Both the position numbers and the translations under genes were made by a program. DNA of 5,700 bases from an uncultured Lachnospiraceae bacterium (GTDB taxonomy: Bacteria > Bacillota > Clostridia > Lachnospirales > Lachnospiraceae): contig CAKRNI010000173.1 of the NCBI GenBank assembly GCA_934370915.1, forward strand, positions 1-5,700. The letters are read 5' to 3'. Each line of letters starts with the position of its first letter. Position 1 is the stretch's first letter. Positions 1 to 5,700 of this stretch are shown here, one piece after another. The notes beneath the pieces are model-generated. The model saw nothing but the letters and a program-made list of their open reading frames with translations, did no database searches and had not been told where the DNA came from.

Positions 1-81
1 CCGAAGAACCTCACCGAGGAGGAGAGTGAGGCGCTTTTAGCGGAGTTTACTGAAAAATACTGGCCCGGAGAACAGCAGTAA
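1..81 (+). CDS. C-terminal end of an unidentified upstream gene (partial)
   Basis: An open frame runs from the left edge to a TAA at 79-81 and encodes 26 residues. They are hydrophilic and acidic, with a run of Glu around residues 6-10 and the ending KYWPGEQQ. This looks like the soluble, probably helical C-terminus of a larger protein. Nothing in so short a tail identifies the family. The stop lies 11 bases before the next start, and the following ribosome binding site abuts it, so the gene probably belongs to the same operon. By context it may be another glycan gene such as a glycosyltransferase, but that is only inference from position. Confidence 0.6.
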   Translation, partial: PKNLTEEESEALLAEFTEKYWPGEQQ

Positions 82-85
82 GGGG
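81..85 (+). promoter_or_regulatory. Ribosome binding site for the 656-residue membrane protein
   Basis: AGGGG lies 7 bases before the ATG at 93 and overlaps the last base of the preceding stop codon. It supports the ATG at 93 as the start. The frame beginning there opens with a short basic segment and a hydrophobic helix, as expected for an inner-membrane protein. Confidence 0.6.
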
Positions 86-92
86 ATAAGAC

Positions 93-2063
93 ATGAATTT
101 ACAGGAGAAGATCCTGAAAGTGTGGAGGAGGTGGAGCCCGGAGCTCCTCATCTTTGCGATCTTTCTGGGATTTGGATTTTGGATCAACCGGGGAGTGGAA
201 TTAAAGGGACTTTATATGGATGACCTGTATCTCTGGTCCTGCTACGGGAACCAGTCATTTACGGAGTATGTGTTCCCAATGGGCAGCAGCCGTTTCCGCT
301 TCCTGTTTTATCTGGCGTCCTGGCTGGAGCTTTTCTTCATCGGGGGACATGTGGAATGGATGGTTCCGTTCAACATCATCCTGAATGCGGGAATCGCATA
401 CAGCATTTACAGGATAGCGGTGTCATTCAGCGACGGGCGAAGGATCATAAGCTTCGCTGTGGGGATTCTCTACCTGTCATCCAGAATGGCATATTATCAG
501 ATCGGCCAGTTTTACGGTCTGATGGAGAGCCTGGCGCTCTGGGCAGCGCTGGGGATGCTGTGGTTTCTGTACCGGTATGTGAATGAGAAAAAAACAGGGG
601 CCTTTCTCATGGCAAACCTCCTGTATTTTGTAGTCTGCTTTATTCACGAACGGTATATGGCGCTTCTTCCGTTATTGCTTCTGGCAGTGGCCCTCGGATT
701 TGGAAAGGGCCTGTCGGCGAAGACCGTGACAGGGAAGCCAAAGCGAAACAATGAACCTGTTCCCGCTGCGGAGCCGGGGCGGAGCCGTGGAAGAGGACAG
801 AGCCGCGGAGCGCAGAATAAGAAAGAGGCGGTGATCCGCGCGGCAGAGGCGGAGGAAACCAGAGGTTTTTGTCTCCCGGGTCCGCTGCTCTTTGTGATCA
901 CACTTCTGGTGTTTGGAGCGATCCAGATGATCCGTCTTTGCACCATCGGAACGCTGTCACCGGCAGGAACCGGGGGAACCGATGTGGCAGATACCTTCAA
1001 GCTTACCGATGCCATCGGACAGGCACTGAACCAGGTGGGATTTGTATTTGGAAGAAACTCCGGGCCGGTTTATCTCTGTATCGAACCGTTTGCAGACAGC
1101 CCGGACAGGATCAAGAACCTGATTCTGGCGGCAGAGGCAGTTCTCGGCGCAGGTGTTCTGGCGGCCGTGACCGGCATGATCCGGGAGAGGAAGGAGATCG
1201 TCTGCCACTTAAAGAATGCGGTGCTGTTCCTGATGTTTATCGCGCTCTGCATCGGCAGCTCCAGCGTGACGATCCGTGTGGAGATGCGCTGGGTCTATGT
1301 GGCTTACGCGGCGGCGCTCCTGTTCTTTGCCTATCTGTCGCGGGTGATGGGAAAGGCGGGGATCCTGGTGCTGCTGTACGGCTGCCTGATCTTCCCGGCA
1401 GAGACATATTACCGGGACAACTGGGATCAGCTGTATCTGTGGGCGCCCCAGAGCCAGTATAATTCCCTGGCGGAGAAGACATACGGAACATACGGGGACG
1501 ATATCTTCGACAAGGAGATCTACATCATCGGGAAGGATTTTGAGATCAGTGATTTTAATGCTGAAACATTTCTGAAAGTATATGCAAATGACAAAACAAA
1601 TGTTCCAAAGCTGCAGTTTATCGACAGCGATATGGAGCTCAAGGAGATCACAGACGACATGGTGATCCTGTGTGAGGATCCGGAGCACAATGCATATAAC
1701 GATGTGACAGAGATCATAAAGAGACAGCGGTTTGATACGCCGTTTGGAAGCTATCCGGACGGCTGGATCGATGAGAACGCGAAGATCGTTCTGACGAACG
1801 GGGATAGCAGCAGGCTGATCCTAAAATGCTATTATCCCGGCAAGCTTGCAGGCGGCGAGATCTGTAAGATCAGGGTGAACGGACGTCAGATGGATGATCT
1901 CGTATTTACAGACAATACGATGTACTATGAGATCCCGGCTGCACCGTATCAGAGATTTACAGTGGAATTTTCCTGTAACTTCTATGTAAAAGGAGCGAAG
2001 GAACACCGCGGGGAGGAAAATCTTGCGATGGTCGTGAAAGTAGTGGAATCGTTACCGGAATAG
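93..2063 (+). CDS. Polytopic membrane protein, GT-C-like, with a soluble C-terminal domain; probable surface-glycan glycosyltransferase
   Basis: This 656-residue protein has about 11-12 hydrophobic segments (roughly 17-33, 68-84, 90-110, 117-131, 142-160, 170-184, 190-204, 262-281, 345-361, 376-390, 399-416, 422-436). The basic N-terminus should be cytoplasmic. That places the first loop outside, and it carries an acidic pair, D43-D44, in the context YMDDLYLW. An acidic motif in the first outer loop is typical of GT-C enzymes, which use polyprenyl-phosphate sugars. The segment around 135-147 (YQIGQ...GLME) also has the look of such clostridial glycan proteins. Residues 207-257 form a long basic, Arg/Gly/Gln-rich hydrophilic insert between helices. 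Residues 437-656 are soluble. Their last 100 residues, starting near DGWI at 556-559, alternate polar and hydrophobic residues like a beta-sandwich, possibly a carbohydrate-binding module. The role in sugar transfer or glycan modification is inferred from topology and operon context. I cannot name an exact family, and a flippase or polymerase-like role is not excluded. The coding frame is intact. Confidence 0.7.
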   Translation: MNLQEKILKVWRRWSPELLIFAIFLGFGFWINRGVELKGLYMDDLYLWSCYGNQSFTEYVFPMGSSRFRFLFYLASWLELFFIGGHVEWMVPFNIILNAGIAYSIYRIAVSFSDGRRIISFAVGILYLSSRMAYYQIGQFYGLMESLALWAALGMLWFLYRYVNEKKTGAFLMANLLYFVVCFIHERYMALLPLLLLAVALGFGKGLSAKTVTGKPKRNNEPVPAAEPGRSRGRGQSRGAQNKKEAVIRAAEAEETRGFCLPGPLLFVITLLVFGAIQMIRLCTIGTLSPAGTGGTDVADTFKLTDAIGQALNQVGFVFGRNSGPVYLCIEPFADSPDRIKNLILAAEAVLGAGVLAAVTGMIRERKEIVCHLKNAVLFLMFIALCIGSSSVTIRVEMRWVYVAYAAALLFFAYLSRVMGKAGILVLLYGCLIFPAETYYRDNWDQLYLWAPQSQYNSLAEKTYGTYGDDIFDKEIYIIGKDFEISDFNAETFLKVYANDKTNVPKLQFIDSDMELKEITDDMVILCEDPEHNAYNDVTEIIKRQRFDTPFGSYPDGWIDENAKIVLTNGDSSRLILKCYYPGKLAGGEICKIRVNGRQMDDLVFTDNTMYYEIPAAPYQRFTVEFSCNFYVKGAKEHRGEENLAMVVKVVESLPE

Positions 2064-2067
2064 TAAA

Positions 2068-2073
2068 AAGGAG
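2068..2073 (+). promoter_or_regulatory. Ribosome binding site for the DUF4145-like protein
   Basis: AAGGAG lies in the 21-base gap after the previous stop, 11 bases before the ATG at 2085. The spacing is slightly long but workable. The gap has no inverted repeat followed by T residues, so there is no sign of termination between the two genes. Confidence 0.6.
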
Positions 2074-2084
2074 AAGTAATAAGA

Positions 2085-3371
2085 ATGAATGGACAGCAGT
2101 TGGCTCCCATATGTGCGGGATTTGCTGTTGCGGTGGTCCTGTTTCTCGTGATCGGGTATTTCCTGAGAAAGAGGAATATGACCGCCCATCTTGCTCCCGT
2201 AAAACGGGAACTCAAGAAGGAAAAGCAGTGGCTGCGCCGTGGGGAGTATAATGCGGCTATGGTAAAGGGCCGCCAGAATCTGGAACTGTTCTTAAAGCTT
2301 GTGGCGGAATTTAATGGGATCGAGCTTGACAATTCCGCTCAGGCGATGGCAAACGCCAAGAGCGGACCGGATGGAAGAGGACAGCGCGAGACTTACCGGA
2401 TGAACGGAAGAAAGCGCCAGAGAGTCATGACATTCCAGCAGTTTGGATGGTGGCTCGATGAGAACGGGTATCTGGACAGGGTCGGAAAGTGGGAATTAAA
2501 TGAGATCCGTGTGATCGGAAACAAGGCCGTACATGAGAACTATGATTCGAAGGAAGATGCCTGGAATCAGTATAATTATATGGAAGACCTGTTAAAGATC
2601 GTATCGGACCGGCATACGAACCGTCACAGACAAAGGGGCCCGGAGATCAAAAAAAGCCAGACGGGACATCGTGGAGCGGGTGTGAAAAAGCCGTCCGGGA
2701 CTAAGGCGAAGGCGCGGGGACAGCAGAATCAGAAGCGTGGACAGAACCGGCCTCAGGGACAGCCGGGGAACGGCAGTCAGAGACAGCCGGGGAATAGTGG
2801 ACAGAGCCAGCCGAAAAAAAGTGACGGCGGAAATAAGTCCGGCGCTCAAAAGGATCAGAATGTCCAGCCGGAGAAGCTGAGTGCCTCCGCGAAGAGACGC
2901 CAGAGAAGGAAGCGGGCGAAGGCAGCGAGAGAGGTGGCCGAGGCGGCAGGACTGAAGCGGGAGACCGCGCCGCAGGAAAAAGCGGAAAAACAGGCGGGAA
3001 GTAAACCGGCACGGGCAGAGGGAAAAGTGGTAAAGCAGTCAGGAATCCGCCCGGCACAGCCGTCAACGTCCATGAGGATCGTGACGCTCAGCCAGACAAC
3101 GGGGGGACGGACCGCGGCAAAACAGCCGAAGCAGAAAGAAGCAGGAGAACAGGCAGCAAAACAGCCGAAGCGGAAAGAAGTAGAAAAACAGACGGCAAAA
3201 CGGCCGGAGTGGAAAGAAGCAGAAAAGCAGGCAGCAAAGCAGCCGAAGAACGAAGAAGCAGGAAAACAGACGGCAAGACGCCGCCGCAGACCGAGAAAAA
3301 GACCGGCATCGGAGAACGCGGGAAAAACCGCCGGGAGATCCGCGGCAGGCGGAGGAGATCATGAAGAATAA
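2085..3371 (+). CDS. Membrane-anchored DUF4145/HEPN-like protein with long basic low-complexity tail
   Basis: This is a 428-residue protein with three parts. Residues 7-27 form one hydrophobic helix followed at once by RKR, so by the positive-inside rule the rest faces the cytoplasm. Residues about 35-176 resemble the DUF4145 family, a HEPN-like four-helix fold. The first helix region has RRGEYNAAMVKGRQNLELFLK (the EYNAAM..GRQNLE pattern near 54-67), and the signature RVIGNKAVH lies at 142-150, matching the family's R-x-x-G-N-x-A-x-H. HEPN ribonucleases usually have R-x4-6-H. Here R142 and H150 are seven residues apart, so nuclease activity is uncertain. Residues about 177-428 are rich in Lys, Arg, Gln, Ala and Gly, lack hydrophobic cores and are probably disordered. 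They include a two-copy QPGN motif (226-237), a very basic stretch (270-283), four 13-residue repeats (344-395) and an Arg-rich block (398-406). The gene overlaps the next start by 11 bases. Its function is unknown. A scaffold, regulator or nucleic-acid binder for the polysaccharide machinery is possible. Confidence 0.75.
   Translation: MNGQQLAPICAGFAVAVVLFLVIGYFLRKRNMTAHLAPVKRELKKEKQWLRRGEYNAAMVKGRQNLELFLKLVAEFNGIELDNSAQAMANAKSGPDGRGQRETYRMNGRKRQRVMTFQQFGWWLDENGYLDRVGKWELNEIRVIGNKAVHENYDSKEDAWNQYNYMEDLLKIVSDRHTNRHRQRGPEIKKSQTGHRGAGVKKPSGTKAKARGQQNQKRGQNRPQGQPGNGSQRQPGNSGQSQPKKSDGGNKSGAQKDQNVQPEKLSASAKRRQRRKRAKAAREVAEAAGLKRETAPQEKAEKQAGSKPARAEGKVVKQSGIRPAQPSTSMRIVTLSQTTGGRTAAKQPKQKEAGEQAAKQPKRKEVEKQTAKRPEWKEAEKQAAKQPKNEEAGKQTARRRRRPRKRPASENAGKTAGRSAAGGGDHEE
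2758..2794 (+). repeat. Two-copy 13-base direct repeat inside the basic tail
   Basis: The 13-mer GACAGCCGGGGAA occurs at 2758-2770 and again at 2782-2794, giving a 24-base (8-codon) period. It encodes QPGN twice, at residues 226-229 and 234-237. The period is a multiple of three, so copy-number change would keep the frame. Confidence 0.7.
3114..3269 (+). repeat. Four tandem 39-base coding repeats (13 residues each)
   Basis: Four in-frame units start at 3114, 3153, 3192 and 3231, encoding residues 344-356, 357-369, 370-382 and 383-395. The consensus is (A/T)-A-K-(Q/R)-P-(K/E)-x-(K/E)-E-(A/V)-(G/E)-(K/E)-Q. Each unit mixes Lys/Arg with Glu. The units differ at several bases, so they are diverged rather than freshly duplicated. 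A fifth partial unit begins TAR at 3270 and passes into an Arg-rich stretch. The 13-residue period does not match a simple heptad coiled coil. Confidence 0.85.
3351..3357 (+). promoter_or_regulatory. Ribosome binding site for the 528-residue membrane protein, inside the preceding gene
   Basis: A strong GGAGGAG lies just before the ATG at 3361, inside the last codons of the preceding gene, which ends at 3371. It decides the start at 3361 and explains the 11-base overlap. Ribosomes finishing the upstream gene would clear or re-use this site, which suggests translational coupling. Confidence 0.75.
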
Positions 3372-4947
3372 GAAACGTTATTTCTATATCGGACTTCCGA
3401 TTCTGGGGATGATTTTTTATCTGGCATATATCAGGCGCTCTGCCATCGACATGGTGTATTCCGATTATATCCGGCTCATCAATTCCTATCTGCCGGATGT
3501 GTGGAATCCGGATAAATTTTTCGTGGCGGATCTGCTGACGAGAATTCCGGTGAACTTCTTAGAGCGCGGACTGAATGTCATTATTTTTGGCTACAGTGTC
3601 ACCGTGGACCGGATCATGGGCATTCTGGGATTTGGACTTTCTGCCCTGGTCATCGGCCGGTACAGCAGAAAAAAAGAACTCTGCCCGGTCTGGTATGCGG
3701 CAATGATGATCGTCATGTTCAGCCTGAATAAGTGGGAAATGTTATATAACGGAACCGGATGGGCCCATTTCCTTGCATTCGGATTGTTTTTCTGGAATTA
3801 TGCCCTGCTGGATCAGGTGTATGAAAAGGGATTCCGGAATGCGAAACGGTCGGAGCTTGTACTGCTCTTTGTATTGCCGTTTGTGATCACCATAGGGGCA
3901 GCAGGACCGTACTGTGCGATCTACACGGTGACGATCGTGATGGCGTATCTGTTTCTTTATGTGCGCGATATTGTAATTGTAAAGAGTTTATCCGGGAAAT
4001 ATCAGGCAAAGGCCGACAGACAGAATTCAAGTAATACGGATAGAAAAAACGTATCCTGTAAAGGCAGGGAAAACTCTGGTGTGATCGGCGTAATTTCCGA
4101 TGAGCTTGCCGGAATCGGAACTGCCCGCACCATCGCCCTGATCGCAGCCGCTGTTATTCCGTTCCTCATTTACCTCTGGAGCAATTCCCAGGCGGTGTAT
4201 GAATATTCCGGAGCGGTGAATGTGCCGCTTTTTACGGCTTTCCGACAGGATCCGAAATTTTTTATTAAATTTCTTCTTAAGTCTTTTGCTTCCATGGTTT
4301 TTGGAGTAGAATTGATTGACAGGAGCTTTGCAGGGATTCCGGGGAAGGTCTGGTGCGCGGTCGGCGCGGTCGTCCTGTCTGCGTATCTCTTTGCGCTGTG
4401 GATGAACTTTTATTACAGGATCGAGGAAAAGACGATCCTGCCGTTGATGCTCTTAGCGGGCGGAGGCATGAACCACCTGATGGTGCTTGTGAGCCGGTAT
4501 ATCTTTATGCCGAATGACAAGTATGGGATGAGTTCCCGGTATGCGCTGCAGTATCAGATCGGTGTGATCGGAATCTTTCTTACGTTCGCGCTGGCTGCGA
4601 AGTGCGGGTTCTGTAAAAAGGAAGAATGCAGGGAAAGCAGAGGCACAGAGCCGAAAAGGCCACAGCATATCAGCAGGACTGAAAAAGATTCTTTGCCAGA
4701 GTTGGTAAAGATATTATCCATCGCCCTCGCCGCCATGTTCCTCATCGGAAATGTGATGACAACGGCAGAGGAGTTCCGCTTCGGGAAATACCGGAAAGAA
4801 CATAACCGGGACGAAGTAAAACAGATCTTATTAAATTTCGAAAATGAGTCAGACAAAACACTGGAGGACGCGCTGGAGTATCACAAACCGGGATGCCGGG
4901 AAGCGCTTACGGTCCTCAAAGAAAACGGTTGGAATATATGGAGGTAA
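3361..4947 (+). CDS. Polytopic membrane protein, probable surface-glycan glycosyltransferase (GT-C-like)
   Basis: This 528-residue protein has about 11-12 hydrophobic segments (roughly 8-24, 71-80, 83-100, 110-121, 131-149, 165-181, 183-203, 256-273, 303-318, 328-349, 358-377, 397-415, 448-466). The first hydrophilic loop after helix 1 has D35 in VYSDYIRLINSYLPD, an acidic position compatible with GT-C enzymes but weaker than the DD pair of the 656-residue protein. A hydrophilic Lys/Asn/Ser-rich insert occupies about 208-245. A second hydrophilic loop spans 416-447. An SSRYALQYQ segment (391-399) precedes a late helix. The C-terminus (467-528) is a soluble, charged, probably helical tail ending NGWNIWR. 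The general plan matches the 656-residue protein, but without its large beta-rich extension. A role in transferring sugars or other groups to the glycan is inferred from topology and from lying 4 bases upstream of a CDP-glucose-forming enzyme. I do not recognise an exact family. Confidence 0.7.
   Translation: MKNKKRYFYIGLPILGMIFYLAYIRRSAIDMVYSDYIRLINSYLPDVWNPDKFFVADLLTRIPVNFLERGLNVIIFGYSVTVDRIMGILGFGLSALVIGRYSRKKELCPVWYAAMMIVMFSLNKWEMLYNGTGWAHFLAFGLFFWNYALLDQVYEKGFRNAKRSELVLLFVLPFVITIGAAGPYCAIYTVTIVMAYLFLYVRDIVIVKSLSGKYQAKADRQNSSNTDRKNVSCKGRENSGVIGVISDELAGIGTARTIALIAAAVIPFLIYLWSNSQAVYEYSGAVNVPLFTAFRQDPKFFIKFLLKSFASMVFGVELIDRSFAGIPGKVWCAVGAVVLSAYLFALWMNFYYRIEEKTILPLMLLAGGGMNHLMVLVSRYIFMPNDKYGMSSRYALQYQIGVIGIFLTFALAAKCGFCKKEECRESRGTEPKRPQHISRTEKDSLPELVKILSIALAAMFLIGNVMTTAEEFRFGKYRKEHNRDEVKQILLNFENESDKTLEDALEYHKPGCREALTVLKENGWNIWR
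4940..4944 (+). promoter_or_regulatory. Ribosome binding site for rfbF, overlapping the end of the preceding gene
   Basis: GGAGG occupies the last sense codons (TGG AGG) just before the TAA at 4945-4947, and lies 7 bases ahead of the ATG at 4952. The site is read as codons and as a Shine-Dalgarno sequence, so rfbF translation should follow that of the membrane protein gene closely. Confidence 0.75.
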
Positions 4948-4951
4948 ACCT

Positions 4952-5700
4952 ATGAAAGTAGTAATCCTGGCAGGAGGATTCGGAACAAGAATCAGCGAGG
5001 AGAGCCATTTAAAACCAAAGCCGATGATCGAGATCGGTGAGAAGCCGATCATGTGGCATATCATGAAATATTATTCCCAGTTCGGATATAATGAGTTTAT
5101 TATCTGTCTGGGATACAAACAGTATGTGGTAAAGGAGTTCTTTGCGGATTACTTCCTTCACACATCTGATGTGACCTTCGATCTTGCGAACAACAGCATG
5201 AAGGTCCACAACAACTATGCGGAGCCGTGGAAGGTGACTCTGATCGACACAGGACTCAACACCATGACCGGCGGACGTGTAAAGAGGATCAAAGATTATG
5301 TGGGAAATGAGCCGTTTATGCTGACCTACGGCGACGGTCTCGCAAACATCGACTTAAAGGCACTGGAGGAGTTCCACAGAAGCCATGGAAAGATCGCGAC
5401 CATCACAGCAGTCAATATCGGACAGCGCTTCGGTGTCCTCGATCTTGAGGATAACGGAAAGATCAATTCCTTCCGCGAGAAGAATGACGATGACGGCAGC
5501 CTGATCAACGGTGGTTACATGGTATTAAATCCGGGCGTATTTGATTATATCGAGGGCGATTCCACTGTATTCGAGCAGGCACCGTTAAGAAACCTCGCGA
5601 AGGACGGCGAGCTCATGGCATACCGCCACGAGGGATTCTGGAAGTGCATGGATACCCAGCGCGAGAAACAGCAGTTAGAGGCGATGTGGCAGTCCGGAAA
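4952..5700 (+). CDS. rfbF: Glucose-1-phosphate cytidylyltransferase (3' end cut by the window)
   Basis: This enzyme joins CTP and glucose-1-phosphate to make CDP-glucose and pyrophosphate in the cytoplasm. It is the first step toward CDP-4-keto-6-deoxyglucose and CDP-linked deoxysugars for surface polysaccharide. The first 249 residues are present, and family members are about 257-260 long, so only some ten residues are missing. The nucleotidyltransferase signature LAGGFGTRISEE lies at 6-17 and the KPKPMIEIG substrate-binding segment at 21-29. Other landmarks are WHIMKYYS (35-42), DVTF (73-76), DTG...MTGGR (99-109), the metal-binding TYGDG (125-129), RFGVLD (159-164), the conserved INGGY (185-189) and the late FWKCMDT (229-235). 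The whole closely follows my recall of Salmonella RfbF (also called DdhA). All key motifs are intact. CDP-glucose 4,6-dehydratase (rfbG/ddhB) is expected next, beyond the window. The start at 4952 is fixed by its ribosome binding site and by the family's N-terminus. Confidence 0.96.
   Translation, partial: MKVVILAGGFGTRISEESHLKPKPMIEIGEKPIMWHIMKYYSQFGYNEFIICLGYKQYVVKEFFADYFLHTSDVTFDLANNSMKVHNNYAEPWKVTLIDTGLNTMTGGRVKRIKDYVGNEPFMLTYGDGLANIDLKALEEFHRSHGKIATITAVNIGQRFGVLDLEDNGKINSFREKNDDDGSLINGGYMVLNPGVFDYIEGDSTVFEQAPLRNLAKDGELMAYRHEGFWKCMDTQREKQQLEAMWQSG

Noticed and set aside
869..1462. A 197-residue open frame on the plus strand in a second frame within the 656-residue gene
   Set aside because: The translation is Gly/Arg/Asp-rich with no domain pattern, while the overlapping frame encodes clear membrane helices. 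It is a by-product of GC-rich codons.
1550..1610. AT-rich stretch inside the 656-residue gene as an internal promoter
   Set aside because: There are weak -10-like words but no paired -35 at proper spacing, and no gene starts just downstream.
2064..2084. Possible terminator or promoter in the 21-base gap
   Set aside because: The gap holds only a ribosome binding site. No inverted repeat with a T-run and no -35/-10 pair is visible.
2649..2655. Runs of seven A (2649-2655 and 2814-2820) as programmed frameshift sites
   Set aside because: The reading frame does not fit the X-XXY-YYZ arrangement at 2649, no alternative frame continues usefully, and the annotated frame is intact across both runs.
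3114..3269. 39-base repeats considered as a CRISPR array
   Set aside because: Units are directly adjacent with no spacers, are diverged from each other, and stay in frame within a gene.
2592..3362. Several long open frames on the minus strand opposite the basic tail
   Set aside because: They are Ser/Leu/Pro/Phe-rich mirror images of the low-complexity plus-strand repeats, overlap one another, and lack convincing ribosome binding sites. The plus-strand gene explains the region.

Overview
The window is a densely packed, single-strand (+) stretch of a cell-surface polysaccharide biosynthesis operon, probably from a Gram-positive gut-type Clostridia (Lachnospiraceae-like) chromosome. That taxonomic guess is inference. 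It rests on strong AGGAGG-type ribosome binding sites before every start, roughly even GC, Firmicutes-like codon choice (frequent GGA, ATC, CCG, AGA, TTA), and the style of the long multi-spanning glycan proteins. No rRNA, tRNA, IS element or phage gene is visible.

Layout: (1) the last 27 codons of an upstream gene (1-81), too short to identify; (2) a 656-residue polytopic membrane protein of GT-C-like architecture with a long basic cytoplasmic-type insert and a soluble C-terminal region that looks partly beta-rich (93-2063); (3) a 428-residue protein with one N-terminal membrane anchor, a DUF4145/HEPN-like helical domain and a roughly 250-residue basic, low-complexity tail that includes four 13-residue tandem repeats (2085-3371); (4) a second, 528-residue polytopic membrane protein whose start overlaps the previous gene by 11 bases (3361-4947); (5) a nearly complete glucose-1-phosphate cytidylyltransferase, RfbF/DdhA family, running off the right edge (4952-5700).

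Gene gaps are 11 and 21 bases, then an 11-base overlap, then 4 bases. I see no terminator or promoter between genes, so all five are likely on one transcript with partial translational coupling. The only gene with a confident biochemical role is the last. It makes CDP-glucose, the entry point to CDP-4-keto-6-deoxyglucose and the 3,6-dideoxyhexoses or related CDP-deoxysugars, so CDP-glucose 4,6-dehydratase and later enzymes are expected just downstream. The two polytopic proteins plausibly transfer lipid-linked sugars, or otherwise modify the glycan, on the outer face of the membrane. The most unusual item is the membrane-anchored DUF4145/HEPN-like protein with its basic repeat tail, inserted between the two membrane proteins. 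It has no obvious job in sugar chemistry and may be a scaffold or regulator of the assembly machinery.
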